This document shows positions 8,986-17,694 of a stretch of DNA of 64,000 nt, in pieces; position 1 is the first letter of the stretch, and the number at the start of each line of letters is the position of its first letter. The stretch is taken from NCBI GenBank assembly GCA_028818385.1, contig JAPPNY010000210.1, positions 62,001-126,000 of the forward strand, in the 5' to 3' direction. The notes under the pieces are model-generated. The model was not told the DNA's origin and ran no database searches. It saw only the letters and a program-made list of their open reading frames with translations. A program made the position numbers and the translations under genes. The stretch comes from Spirochaetaceae bacterium. Lineage in GTDB: Bacteria > Spirochaetota > Spirochaetia > SZUA-6 > Bin103.

Positions 8986-10773
8986 ATGGACACCTCCCCG
9001 ACCGGGCACATCCCGCGCCCGGAGCATCCTCGCCCGCAGTTCCGGCGCTCCGCGTGGATCAACCTCAACGGCCCGTGGACGTGCCGGATCGAGCCGACGC
9101 GGCCGGGTCAGATCCATCCGGACAAGCACCGCGAGATGGCGGCGCAGGGCGGCTTCGAGACTCCGATCACCGTCCCGTTCTGTCCGGAGAGCCCGCTGTC
9201 GGGCGTGGGAGACCGGGAGTTCATCGGCGTGATCTGGTACCACCGCGTAATCGAAGTGCCGGCCGCCGGGACCGGACGGCGCGTGCTGCTGCACTTCGGG
9301 GCGGTGTTCTATCGGGCGGAGATCTACGTCGACGACGCCTACGCTGGCCAGCACGTGGGCGGCAGCGTCTCCTTCGCCGTGGACGTCACGCGCTTCGTGA
9401 AGGCGGGGGGCAGCCATCACCTGACGGTGGCCGTCACCAACGACCTGTGGAGCGGAGCGCAGCCCTCCGGCAAGCAGTCGTGGCGATACTGTTCCTACGG
9501 CTGCCACTACACCCGGACCACCGGTATCTGGCAGACGGTGTGGATGGAGGCGGTCGACGCCTGCGGCCTGGCGGACGTGCAGATCGTCGCCGACGTCGAG
9601 GAGGGGCGCCTGATCGTCACGCCATCGTTCCGCGGGATCTCGGCGGGTCAGCGCCTGGAGGTCGCCGCCAGTCTTGACGGCCGCGAAGTGGGCCGTGCGG
9701 GCCGGCCGGCTCGGGACGGCATTCCGCTGTCTCTGGAGATCGCCGACCCGCAACTCTGGGAGCCCGAGTCGCCGGTGCTCTACGACCTGGAGTTGCGCGT
9801 CACGCGCGGCGACGGATCCGAGGCCGACCGCGTGTCCAGCTACGCCGGGCTGCGGGAGACCCATGTCGAAGGCGACCGGGTGTTCCTCAACGGCACGCCC
9901 CGCTACCTTAAGCTGGTCCTCGACCAGGGCTTCTATCCGGACGGCATCTGGACCGCGCCTGCCGACGATGCGCTGCGGCGCGACATCGAGCTCGCTCTGG
10001 CCGCTGGCTTCAATGGCGCCCGGCTCCACCAGAAGGTGTTCGAGGAGCGGTTTCTCTACTGGGCGGACCGCCTGGGCTACCTGCTGTGGGGCGAGTCACC
10101 GAGCTGGGGGCTCGATCTCCTGGACGAGGGCGCCCCGCACCGAAACTTCCTGGCCGAGTGGCGGGAGATCGTCCGGCGCGACCGCAACCACCCCAGCATC
10201 ATCGCCTGGACCCCGTTCAACGAGACCCTGGACGTACGCGAGCCGCGGGCGCACCAGCGCATCCACGAGGACGCCTGCGCGGTCTGCAAGAGCCTCGATC
10301 CGACGCGGCCGGTCAACGACGCGTCGGGCTACGTCCACCACGTCACCGACCTGTACACCGTGCACAGCTACGAGCAGGATCCGGCGAAGCTGGGCGAGCA
10401 GCTCGCCGACCGGCCGGGGATCGGTCCGTTTCGCAACCATCCCGACGTGGACGCGCCCTACGAGGGTCAGCCCTATCTGATCGACGAGTTCGGCGGCATC
10501 AAATGGGACCCGGGAACGCAGGGGGACGCCGCCTCGGGCTCGGGCCAGAATCCGGTCTCATGGGGCTACGGGCAGGCGCCGGTGTCCCTGGAGGATTTCT
10601 ACCGGCGGCTGGAGGGTCTGGTGCGGGCCGTGACGGCGCACGGTCACATCTGCGGCTGGTGCTACACGCAACTCACCGACGTCGAGCAGGAGCGGAACGG
10701 AATCTACTTCTACGACCGCTCGGAGAAGTTCGACATGGAGCGGATCAGGCGGATCTTCTCGATCGAGCCGTAG
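8986..10773 (+). CDS. Glycoside hydrolase family 2 protein (beta-galactosidase/beta-glucuronidase type)
   Basis: The 595-residue protein has the GH2 order: sugar-binding jelly roll (residues ~20-190, with SWRYCSYGCHYTRTTGIWQTVW), an Ig-like domain (~190-290), then the barrel. The acid/base is E413 in WTPFNE and the nucleophile is E501 in LIDEFGG. The length matches compact glucuronidase-type GH2 enzymes rather than LacZ. It has no signal peptide, so it is probably cytoplasmic. ATG 8986 is chosen because the typical opening PRPQFRRSAWINLNGPW follows. It lies downstream of the fucosidase and ends four bases from the convergent RraA-like gene. The sugar preference cannot be read. Confidence 0.88.
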   Translation: MDTSPTGHIPRPEHPRPQFRRSAWINLNGPWTCRIEPTRPGQIHPDKHREMAAQGGFETPITVPFCPESPLSGVGDREFIGVIWYHRVIEVPAAGTGRRVLLHFGAVFYRAEIYVDDAYAGQHVGGSVSFAVDVTRFVKAGGSHHLTVAVTNDLWSGAQPSGKQSWRYCSYGCHYTRTTGIWQTVWMEAVDACGLADVQIVADVEEGRLIVTPSFRGISAGQRLEVAASLDGREVGRAGRPARDGIPLSLEIADPQLWEPESPVLYDLELRVTRGDGSEADRVSSYAGLRETHVEGDRVFLNGTPRYLKLVLDQGFYPDGIWTAPADDALRRDIELALAAGFNGARLHQKVFEERFLYWADRLGYLLWGESPSWGLDLLDEGAPHRNFLAEWREIVRRDRNHPSIIAWTPFNETLDVREPRAHQRIHEDACAVCKSLDPTRPVNDASGYVHHVTDLYTVHSYEQDPAKLGEQLADRPGIGPFRNHPDVDAPYEGQPYLIDEFGGIKWDPGTQGDAASGSGQNPVSWGYGQAPVSLEDFYRRLEGLVRAVTAHGHICGWCYTQLTDVEQERNGIYFYDRSEKFDMERIRRIFSIEP

Positions 10774-10777
10774 CCGG

Positions 10778-11539
10778 TCAGCCGGACGAGCGGCGCTCCT
10801 TCCACGCCTCGTACTCGGCCTGCGCGTCGCCGGTGAGCGGGTAGTAGCGGCGCAGGTCGCCGCCTTCGCCCAGGCGCTCGCGGCTGAAGTCCTCCCACTC
10901 GGCGTGCTCGCTGGCGTGCTCGGCGAGTTGCTCGGCCAACTGGATCGGCACCACGACGGCGCCGTCGTCGTCGGCGACGATCAGGTCGCCCGGCATCACC
11001 AGGGTGTCGCCGCAGGCGACCGGCACGTTCACGGCGAACGGAACGATGTTGGTCTGGGTGTGGAAGTTCGGCGTCGTGCCGCGCAGCCACAGGCCGAGGC
11101 CGAGCGTGCGGGCCAGCGGGAAGTCGCGGATGCAGCCGTCGATCACGGCGCCGATGCCGCCGCGCCCCTTGAAGAAGGTGAGCATCATCTCCCCGAACAC
11201 GCCGCTCTGCAGATCGCCGCGGGCGTCCACGACCACCACGTCGCCCGGCTGCGCGTGGTACAGGCAGTGGCGGTGAAGCTGCTGCTCGGGGTCGTCGTAG
11301 GCGCCCTTGGCGTACTGGTCCTCGCGCTTGGGCATGAACTGCAGCGTCAGCGCGGGGCCGACGATCCGGGCGCCGGGGGTGCGCGGGGTGGGGCCGCGGA
11401 GGTAGGGATCGCGGATCCCCAGCTCGTTGAGGTCGCCGGCGGCGGTGGCCGCCGATACGCCGGCGAAGCGCTCGATGAGCGCGCGCGGCGGGCGCTCGAT
11501 GTCCGGCGTGCGGCCGGGGGTGCGTGGGTCGGTGTCCAT
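10778..11539 (-). CDS. RraA-like / HMG-aldolase family protein
   Basis: The 253-residue protein carries the RraA fold signature: VVVVDARGDLQSGVFGEMM, GAVIDGCIRDF (the G-x-x-R-D metal/substrate motif) and MPGDLIVADDDGAVVVP. Relatives include 4-hydroxy-4-methyl-2-oxoglutarate aldolases and oxaloacetate decarboxylases; true RNase E inhibitors are shorter, about 160 residues. The ~60-residue C-terminal tail is an addition to the core. It is the last gene of a minus-strand unit, nine bases after a PhyH-like gene. A lyase acting on a 2-oxo acid fits the setting better than RNase control. Confidence 0.8.
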   Translation of the reverse strand: MDTDPRTPGRTPDIERPPRALIERFAGVSAATAAGDLNELGIRDPYLRGPTPRTPGARIVGPALTLQFMPKREDQYAKGAYDDPEQQLHRHCLYHAQPGDVVVVDARGDLQSGVFGEMMLTFFKGRGGIGAVIDGCIRDFPLARTLGLGLWLRGTTPNFHTQTNIVPFAVNVPVACGDTLVMPGDLIVADDDGAVVVPIQLAEQLAEHASEHAEWEDFSRERLGEGGDLRRYYPLTGDAQAEYEAWKERRSSG

Positions 11540-11548
11540 TGTTCGTCC

Positions 11549-12403
11549 TCAGTCGTAGCCGCGTTCGAGGGGCCGATCGGTCTCCGGGAACAGGGACGGA
11601 AAGTGCCGGTGCGGGTCGGCCGGCTCGCGAAACAGGATCTGCTGCTGCTCGGTGAGCTCCGTGGCGGGCGGCGGAGCCACCCGGTTGGCGGTCCAGGCGA
11701 CGTGCGACACGCAGTACTTGTACAGCAGCGAGCGGCGCTCGTGGGGGCCGCTCCACGCTGCCGTGCCGTGCGTCAGCGCTTCCGTGAACAGCACCGCGGA
11801 GCCTGCCGGCACCTCCGGCACCACCACGAACGGGCAGTCTTCCGGTGAATCGGCGATCCGCTCCGGCAGCCGGAAGTGGCTCTTGTGGCTGCCGGGGATG
11901 CAGCAGAACCCGCCATGCTCGGGCCCGGCGTCGGTGAGGTTGAAGGTGACCACCACGAAGCCCTCGGCGATCCGGTTCTCCCGGAACGGGAAGTAGCTTC
12001 CGGGCGAGGCTCCGCCCACGGGAGCGCTGGCGCCGTAGTCGGCATGCAATACCCCGCGTGACATCCCCGGCCGCATGCAAATGCCGTAGATGCGGTCCAG
12101 GCGAAAGCAGTCGCCGAGCCTGAAGCGCAGGATCGGCATGATCCGCGGGTGGGTGAGCAGGGCGCAGAACGGGTCTCCCCACTCCAGGAACCCCGACCCC
12201 GCCGGCGCGGCGCCGAAGCGGACCATGTGGTCGCCGAGCACCTCGCCCTCGGCCGCCAGCCGCCGGTCGACCGCCTGCTTGAGCGCCGCCACCTCGTCCG
12301 GGGCGAGCACGTCCCTCACCACGAGGTAGCCGTTGAGGTCGAACAGGTACTCCTGGAGCTGCAGCTCCTCCGAAGACCCCGCGCCGTTACGCCAATCCCG
12401 CAT
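11549..12403 (-). CDS. Phytanoyl-CoA dioxygenase (PhyH) family protein
   Basis: This 284-residue Fe(II)/2-oxoglutarate-type dioxygenase has an H-x-D iron motif in LHADYGA, the distal His in TEALTHGTAAW, and a 2-oxoglutarate-binding Arg in the following PHERRSLLYKY. Family members hydroxylate small organic substrates. The ATG has a GGAGG Shine-Dalgarno sequence upstream (12412-12407 region). It lies 18 bases after the SDR gene and 9 before the RraA-like gene, so the three probably form one oxidative pathway: hydroxylation, alcohol oxidation, C-C cleavage. The substrate is unknown. Confidence 0.82.
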   Translation of the reverse strand: MRDWRNGAGSSEELQLQEYLFDLNGYLVVRDVLAPDEVAALKQAVDRRLAAEGEVLGDHMVRFGAAPAGSGFLEWGDPFCALLTHPRIMPILRFRLGDCFRLDRIYGICMRPGMSRGVLHADYGASAPVGGASPGSYFPFRENRIAEGFVVVTFNLTDAGPEHGGFCCIPGSHKSHFRLPERIADSPEDCPFVVVPEVPAGSAVLFTEALTHGTAAWSGPHERRSLLYKYCVSHVAWTANRVAPPPATELTEQQQILFREPADPHRHFPSLFPETDRPLERGYD

Positions 12404-12421
12404 CGCCGTCCTCCGTGCCTC

Positions 12422-13219
12422 TCAGGTGCCGGGCACCGGGATGGTGCTCATCGCGCCGCCGTCGACGTCGAGCGCCGATCCGGTGATGAACGCCGCCTCG
12501 TCGCTGAGGAAGAAGAGGATCGCCTGCACGATGTCATCCTCGGTGGCGTTGCGGCCGAGGGGGATGCCGGCGGCCGTGGCATCGCGGATCTCCTCCGCGG
12601 CCGAGCCGGTGGCGTCCATCTTCCAGCGCACGACCTGTTGCCCCATGCCGGTGGTGGGCACGCCGACCGGGCAGACGCAGTTCACGGTGACCTTGCCGCG
12701 CGCCAACTCCCCCGCCAGTGCCCTGGTGAGCCCGAGCACGCCGTGCTTGGCCGCGCAGTAGTGGGGGATCATCGGGAAGCCGACGTGCGAGGCGTCCGAG
12801 CCGATGGTGACGATCCGGCCCCGGCCGCTCGCGGTCAGGTGCGGCGCCGCCGCCTGCGAGCACAGGAACGTGCCCTTCAGGTCGACGTCGATGGTCCGGT
12901 CCCAGTCCTCCTCGCCGATTTCCGCCAGCGGCGCCAGGTGGATGATGCCGGCGCAGTTGACCAGGCAGTCGAGGCCGCCGTGGGCGGCCACGTGGGCCTG
13001 CACCGCAGCCCGAACGGAGGGAGGCCGGGTGACGTCCATCTCGACCGCATGCAGCCCTTCCTGCGGCAGAGCGGCGCGCGCCGCGTCGAGCTGCCGGCGG
13101 TCGATGTCGGCGATGGTCACCCGGTCGCCACGCTGGAGCAGCGCCCGAGCGGTGGCCAGTCCGAAGCCGTTGGCGCCGCCGGTGATCAGCGCACTGCGTG
13201 GCTGCCGGCCGTCGGTCAC
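12422..13219 (-). CDS. Short-chain dehydrogenase/reductase (SDR)
   Basis: The 265-residue classical SDR has the NAD(P) glycine motif TGGANGFGLA near residue 13, acidic residue D37 in IADIDRR (suggesting NAD preference), NCAGI, catalytic Ser in TIGSDASHVG, Y-x-x-x-K in PHYCAAKHG, and the C-terminal SALDVDGGAM. The start is GTG 13217-13219, overlapping the stop of the ceramidase-like gene as GTGA, so the two are translationally coupled. It would oxidise an alcohol or reduce a ketone in this pathway. Confidence 0.88.
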   Translation of the reverse strand: MTDGRQPRSALITGGANGFGLATARALLQRGDRVTIADIDRRQLDAARAALPQEGLHAVEMDVTRPPSVRAAVQAHVAAHGGLDCLVNCAGIIHLAPLAEIGEEDWDRTIDVDLKGTFLCSQAAAPHLTASGRGRIVTIGSDASHVGFPMIPHYCAAKHGVLGLTRALAGELARGKVTVNCVCPVGVPTTGMGQQVVRWKMDATGSAAEEIRDATAAGIPLGRNATEDDIVQAILFFLSDEAAFITGSALDVDGGAMSTIPVPGT

Positions 13220-14658
13220 AGGCCGAGGTCCGCGAGCAGCTCGCCGAAACCGGCCACCAGGGTGTCGACCGCGTCCTCGGCGGGCGGCGCCGGCAGGTCG
13301 TAGGTGCGCACGGCCGAGGAGACGGACATGCCGCCCTGGCGCACGGTCTGCGCCGTGGGCACGTAGCCGAGCACGCCGTTGACGTAGCCGGCGAACATGG
13401 TGTGCGCAGCCTGCGAGCGTTGCTTGGCGCCCAGGCCGATTTCCACGAACGGCTCGCCCTGCATGCCGAGCAGCACGAAGTCGTCGATCCGGTGGCCGAT
13501 CAGGTCGTAGTCCACCGAGCACTGCGTCTCGCCAGCGCGGACCCGGTCCAGGACGGTGTGCGCCCAGTAGACCTCGATCTCCTGCGGAGCGGTGAGCACG
13601 GTGGAGGCGCCCTCGTCGCGCAGCTCCTGCAGCTTCGCTTCCGCGGCCGCGACCTGCTTCTCGGCTTCCTCGATCGGCGGCAGCGGCTGCAGCGCCACCG
13701 TCCCCTTGCGCTCGGCGCTGCGCAGGATCCGGTGCGTGGGGCCGTCGGAGAACTCCTTGTGGTAGAGCGCGATGGACGAGAGCGAGGTGCCTTCCTCGCG
13801 GACCTCGCGGTGCGGCCGGGTCTCGATCCCGTAGTACGCCTGCAGCGCGCCGGCCGCCACCTGGCCGCCGATGCGTTCCTTTTCGCCCCAGTCGCTCTGC
13901 AGGAACGACAGGCACGCCTGGTTGCCGGCGGCGCCGGTCAGGTACAGGCAGGTGGCGCCGGTCGCGCCTTCGACGATGCGCCGCACCGTGCCCGGAAAGT
14001 CCGGGCTGAGCTCGTAGGTCTGGTAGCCCATCACCACGGGGTGGGCGGCGTAGCCGACGATCGCCGCGATCGGGTTGCCGGCCAAGTCGTCCACGCGCAG
14101 CACGTCCACGGCGTGATCGCTGACGCCGTCGGGGTTGCGCCCGACCAGCACGCGGCCGTCGGCGGCCACCTCCTCGCGGTTGACCGCTACTGCGGCGTGG
14201 CCGTGGCCTCCCGCCACCCGCGCCGGCCCGCGGGCGGCGTTGGCCATGGCGCTGACGCCCACGAGCTGTTGCACCAGCACCTCGATGTAGTGGTCGAGCG
14301 CCTCGACCTCGCCGTCGCGCGGCGCGACATGGTGCGGGCCGCCCAGGTTGCCGCGCCCCGTGCAGGGGCCGTTGTGCGTGTGCGTGCAGCCGAGCGTTAC
14401 GCCGGTGGTGGTCGTGCCCACGCGGTCGGCGATCTGCCGGCGGATGGTCTCGGCCAGCGGGAGGTCGAAGCCGATCAGGTCGCAGTCCAGGATGACCACC
14501 TTGTGGTCGTCGTCGGCCAGCACCAGGGCGGTCGCGTAGAGCGGCTGCTCCACGCCGACGGCGCCTTCGATGCGGCGCATCGCCCCCTGCATGCGGAAGC
14601 CCAGTGGAGGAGTGATGTCGATCCGGGCGGTCCCGGCGGTGAGCGTATTGTCGGCCAC
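13216..14658 (-). CDS. Neutral/alkaline non-lysosomal ceramidase-like protein
   Basis: The 480-residue protein resembles the N-terminal domain of neutral ceramidases: TARIDITPPLG at the start, PLYATALVL, and the zinc motif GCTHTHNGP with H93 and H95. The family hydrolyses amide bonds of ceramides, but many bacterial members without a signal peptide are uncharacterised and sit among sugar genes. Here no signal peptide is visible, so extracellular ceramide hydrolysis is unlikely. GTG 14658 is chosen because an AGGAG lies six bases upstream and the conserved N-terminus follows. It heads the ceramidase-like/SDR/PhyH/RraA unit. Confidence 0.78.
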   Translation of the reverse strand: MADNTLTAGTARIDITPPLGFRMQGAMRRIEGAVGVEQPLYATALVLADDDHKVVILDCDLIGFDLPLAETIRRQIADRVGTTTTGVTLGCTHTHNGPCTGRGNLGGPHHVAPRDGEVEALDHYIEVLVQQLVGVSAMANAARGPARVAGGHGHAAVAVNREEVAADGRVLVGRNPDGVSDHAVDVLRVDDLAGNPIAAIVGYAAHPVVMGYQTYELSPDFPGTVRRIVEGATGATCLYLTGAAGNQACLSFLQSDWGEKERIGGQVAAGALQAYYGIETRPHREVREEGTSLSSIALYHKEFSDGPTHRILRSAERKGTVALQPLPPIEEAEKQVAAAEAKLQELRDEGASTVLTAPQEIEVYWAHTVLDRVRAGETQCSVDYDLIGHRIDDFVLLGMQGEPFVEIGLGAKQRSQAAHTMFAGYVNGVLGYVPTAQTVRQGGMSVSSAVRTYDLPAPPAEDAVDTLVAGFGELLADLGL

Positions 14659-14752
14659 GAGCTGCTCCTGCGGGTGCCGCTGGAGCCCGGGTCGGGCCCG
14701 GCACCGCGCTCCGGCCATGCTACCATGCGGCGGAGGGAGTGGCGTTCCGGCG

Positions 14753-15769
14753 ATGAGGGTGGTGCTGTGCGGCGTCGGCGGGGTGGGGCGCAACGTGACC
14801 CGCCTGCTGTGCGCGCGCCCGGACTACCGGATCGTGGCGGCCTGTTCCCGGAACGCCGATCTCACCGGCCGCGATCTCGGCGAGCTGGCCGGCGGTGCGC
14901 CGCTTGGCGTCGCGGTCGGCGGCGATCTCGGCACGGCCCTGGGCGAGCCGGCAGACCTGTTGCTGGTCGCAACCACCTCCTTCCTGGCCGAGGTGGCCGC
15001 CGATGTGCGTGCCGGGCTCGAACGCGGCCTGAACGTGATCACCACCGCCGAGGAGGCGGCCTTCCCGTGGATCATCGACGCCGGCTTGGCCGGGGAGCTG
15101 GACGAGCTGGCGCGGCAGCGCGGCGTGTCCGTGATCGGCGTGGGCCTGAACCCGGGATTCATCTTCGACGCGCTGCTGCTGACCGCCAGCGGCATTGCCT
15201 GGGATGTGCGTGGGATCGACATCCGCCGCGTGGTCGACGTGTCGCGCTTCAGCGCCGCGATCCAGCGGCGGCTCGGGATCGGCTTCACCGCCGAGCGCTT
15301 CGCGGAAGGCGTGGCCGCCGGCTCCATCACCGGCCACATCGGCTTTCCGCAGTCCTTCCACCTGGCGGCGCGCTGCATGGGCGTCGACATCGACCGGATC
15401 GAGAGCGGCTTCGAGCCTCTCGTCGCTGACCGTCCGTTCGACTGCGAGCATCTACGCGTGGAGCCCGGCACCACCGCCGGCTTCGTGCAGCGCTACCGCG
15501 CCATCTGCGCCGGCCGGCGGTGGATGTCCGCCGAGTTCATCGCCCACATGGACCCGCCCGCCGCCGGCCACGAGCCGTCCGACTCGATCCGGATCGACGG
15601 CTACAACGCGGTCAACCTCGCCATCAATCCCGGCTGCCAGCCGCAGCTCGGCACCGCCGCCATGATCGCCAACGTGATGCCGCGCCTCGTGGAGGCGCGG
15701 CCGGGCTACCTGACCGTGGCCGACCTGGCGCTGCCGCACGCCCGGCCCACGACCGGATCCTTCGAGTGA
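14753..15769 (+). CDS. DapB-fold NAD(P)-dependent dehydrogenase, 2,4-diaminopentanoate dehydrogenase-like
   Basis: The 338-residue protein starts with a dinucleotide-binding motif (VLCGVGGVGRNVTRLL) and continues like dihydrodipicolinate-reductase-fold amine dehydrogenases, with NVITTAEEAAFPW and VGLNPGFIFDALLL. Relatives such as 2,4-diaminopentanoate dehydrogenase oxidatively deaminate amino acids. ATG 14753 is used because the Rossmann strand begins at residue 2; a GGAGGGAG lies upstream but is distant. It is the first gene of a three-gene unit with an amidohydrolase and a mannonate-dehydratase homologue, suggesting a nitrogen-containing sugar acid or amino acid as substrate. Confidence 0.75.
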   Translation: MRVVLCGVGGVGRNVTRLLCARPDYRIVAACSRNADLTGRDLGELAGGAPLGVAVGGDLGTALGEPADLLLVATTSFLAEVAADVRAGLERGLNVITTAEEAAFPWIIDAGLAGELDELARQRGVSVIGVGLNPGFIFDALLLTASGIAWDVRGIDIRRVVDVSRFSAAIQRRLGIGFTAERFAEGVAAGSITGHIGFPQSFHLAARCMGVDIDRIESGFEPLVADRPFDCEHLRVEPGTTAGFVQRYRAICAGRRWMSAEFIAHMDPPAAGHEPSDSIRIDGYNAVNLAINPGCQPQLGTAAMIANVMPRLVEARPGYLTVADLALPHARPTTGSFE

Positions 15770-15776
15770 GGCACCG

Positions 15777-16658
15777 ATGAAGCTGGCGATCGTGCAGATG
15801 GAGAGCGTCATGGGAGAGGTGAGCCGCAACATCGACTCGGCCATGCGCCTGCTCGATCAGGCCGCCGCGTCGGGGGCGGAGGTGGCGCTGTTGCCCGAGT
15901 ACTGGAGCACCGGCTTCTTCCCGGCCAGCCGCGACTACCGCCGCTACGACCTGGCGGCGCCCGACGACGGGCCGGCGATGACGGCGGTCCGCGACAAGGC
16001 GGTCGAGCTGGGTCTGCACGTGGTGGCGACCATCTTCGAGCGCGACGGCAGCGACCTCTGCTACGACACCGCCATGCTGGTCCGGCCGGACGGCCGCATC
16101 GCCGGCAAGTACCGCAAGACCCACATCGGCGGCGAGCGCCACATCGTCGTCGACGGCGAGCTGGCCACCGACCTGGGCATCGAGTCCATCTACTTCCGCA
16201 CCGGCATGCGCTTCCCGTTGTTCGGCATCGGCGAGTGGCGGGTCGGCATCATGCTCTGCTACGACACCTACTTCCCGGAAGCGGCGCGCTGCCTGGCGCT
16301 CGGCGGGGCCGAGGTCATCCTGGCGCCGTTCGGGATCTCCGACACCAAGAAGACGATCTGGAAGGAGCTGCTGGCCACGCGAGCGTTCGAGAACATGGTC
16401 TACTTGGCCGCGGCCAACAACACCGGCTACGTGCCGGCCCCGGACATGCCGATCGTGATGGGCGGCCACAGCATCGCCATCGACCCGTACGGCGACGAGC
16501 TGGCGATGGCCAGCTACGACCGCGACGAGGTGCTGCGCGTGGACCTGGACCGCGACCACCTGCTGCGCGCGCGCCGCATGCACTTCATGTTCCGCGACCG
16601 ACGTCCGGAGGCGTACGGGATCATCAGCACGCCCACCGACGACATCGACCGCGGCTGA
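15777..16658 (+). CDS. Carbon-nitrogen hydrolase (nitrilase superfamily)
   Basis: The 293-residue enzyme has the complete catalytic triad: E41 in LLPEYWSTG, K114 in KYRKTHIG and C161 in IMLCYDTYFPE. Superfamily members hydrolyse amides, carbamoyl groups or nitriles in the cytoplasm. It starts seven bases after the dehydrogenase gene and lies 30 bases before the UxuA-like gene. The most probable reaction is hydrolysis of an amide or N-carbamoyl group, releasing ammonia. The substrate is not identifiable. Confidence 0.9.
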   Translation: MKLAIVQMESVMGEVSRNIDSAMRLLDQAAASGAEVALLPEYWSTGFFPASRDYRRYDLAAPDDGPAMTAVRDKAVELGLHVVATIFERDGSDLCYDTAMLVRPDGRIAGKYRKTHIGGERHIVVDGELATDLGIESIYFRTGMRFPLFGIGEWRVGIMLCYDTYFPEAARCLALGGAEVILAPFGISDTKKTIWKELLATRAFENMVYLAAANNTGYVPAPDMPIVMGGHSIAIDPYGDELAMASYDRDEVLRVDLDRDHLLRARRMHFMFRDRRPEAYGIISTPTDDIDRG

Positions 16659-16688
16659 CGCTACGATCGCGTTCTCAGGAGGATGACG

Positions 16689-17669
16689 ATGCGGCTGGCA
16701 ATATCGGGACCGTTGACCGACGAGGTCCTGGCCTTCGGCGCTCAGATCGGCGCCACCGACTACGTGGGCGACCCACCCGACATCCCGCGCGAGCGGGACT
16801 ACTTCGGCTTCCAGGAGCTGATGATCGCCCGCAACCGCGTCGAGGACGCGGGCCTGAAGTGGACGGTGGCCGGCATCCCGGAGGAGTGGACGCACCGGAT
16901 CAAGCTGGGACTTCCGGGACGCGACGCGCAGGTCACGAGCTGGTGCCGGTCCATCGAGCACCTGGGAGCGGCCGGCGTGCCGATCCTCCATTACTGCTTC
17001 GCGCTGCGCAGCTCCATAGGTCACTACGGCCTGCGCACCTCGCGCAGCACACCGGGCAGGGGCGGCGCGAAGGTGACCAGCTTCGACTACGACCAGATCA
17101 GGCCGGCCACCCAGGACTTCTGGGACCCTCCGGTCGACCGGTCGCTGGAGGTGACGGACGAGCAGGTCTGGGACAACCTGACGTGGTTCCTGGAGCGGGT
17201 CGTCCCGGTCGCCGAGGACGCCGGCGTCAGGCTGGCCCTCCATCCCGACGACCCGCCGGTGTCGCCGATCGCGGGCGTGGCGCGGGTGCTGCGCGATCAC
17301 GCCGCGCTGAAGCGCGTGGTCGACATCGTGCCCAGCGACGCGAACGGCCTCACCTTCTGCGTGGGAACGATCGGGGCCATGCCGGGGGACGTGCTCAAGG
17401 CGATCGAATACTTCGGCACGCGCGGCAAGATCCACCACGTACACTTCAGGAACGTGACCGGCACGGTGCCGGCGTTCGCCGAGACGTTCATCGACGAGGG
17501 GTACGTGGACATGGTGAAGGCCATGCGAGCCTGCCGAGACGCCGGCTTCGAAGGCCCCATGGTCGAGGACCACGTGCCGGAGATGGCCGGCGGCCCCGAC
17601 CAGTGGCCGGCCAAGGCGTTCGCGCTGGGCTACATGAAGGCCGCCATGCAGGCGGCGGGCGCGGACTGA
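16689..17669 (+). CDS. Mannonate dehydratase family protein (UxuA-like, second copy)
   Basis: The 326-residue homologue of the 2726-3718 gene has KLGLPGRD, LALHPDDPP, CVGTIGAMPGD, HHVHFRNVTG and VEDHVPEM. There are two in-frame ATGs (16683, 16689); an AGGAGG directly abuts the first, so the second has the proper six-base spacing and is chosen. It closes the dehydrogenase/amidohydrolase unit. The family dehydrates mannonate, but the partner genes hint at a different hexonate or an aminated analogue. The active-site Cys of the usual CQGN motif is kept, but Gln-Gly-Asn reads Val-Gly-Thr. Confidence 0.78.
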   Translation: MRLAISGPLTDEVLAFGAQIGATDYVGDPPDIPRERDYFGFQELMIARNRVEDAGLKWTVAGIPEEWTHRIKLGLPGRDAQVTSWCRSIEHLGAAGVPILHYCFALRSSIGHYGLRTSRSTPGRGGAKVTSFDYDQIRPATQDFWDPPVDRSLEVTDEQVWDNLTWFLERVVPVAEDAGVRLALHPDDPPVSPIAGVARVLRDHAALKRVVDIVPSDANGLTFCVGTIGAMPGDVLKAIEYFGTRGKIHHVHFRNVTGTVPAFAETFIDEGYVDMVKAMRACRDAGFEGPMVEDHVPEMAGGPDQWPAKAFALGYMKAAMQAAGAD

Positions 17670-17694
17670 ACGCGAACGCCTCCGGGCGAGCCGT

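Noticed and set aside
12422..14704. 760-codon minus-strand frame spanning the SDR and ceramidase-like genes
   Set aside because: Only its downstream part is the real SDR; the upstream 500 codons are a low-complexity frame overlapping the ceramidase-like gene, whose own frame has a start, ribosome site and zinc motif.
15624..17573. 649-codon minus-strand frame
   Set aside because: It is antisense to the amidohydrolase and UxuA-like genes, both of which carry catalytic motifs on the plus strand.
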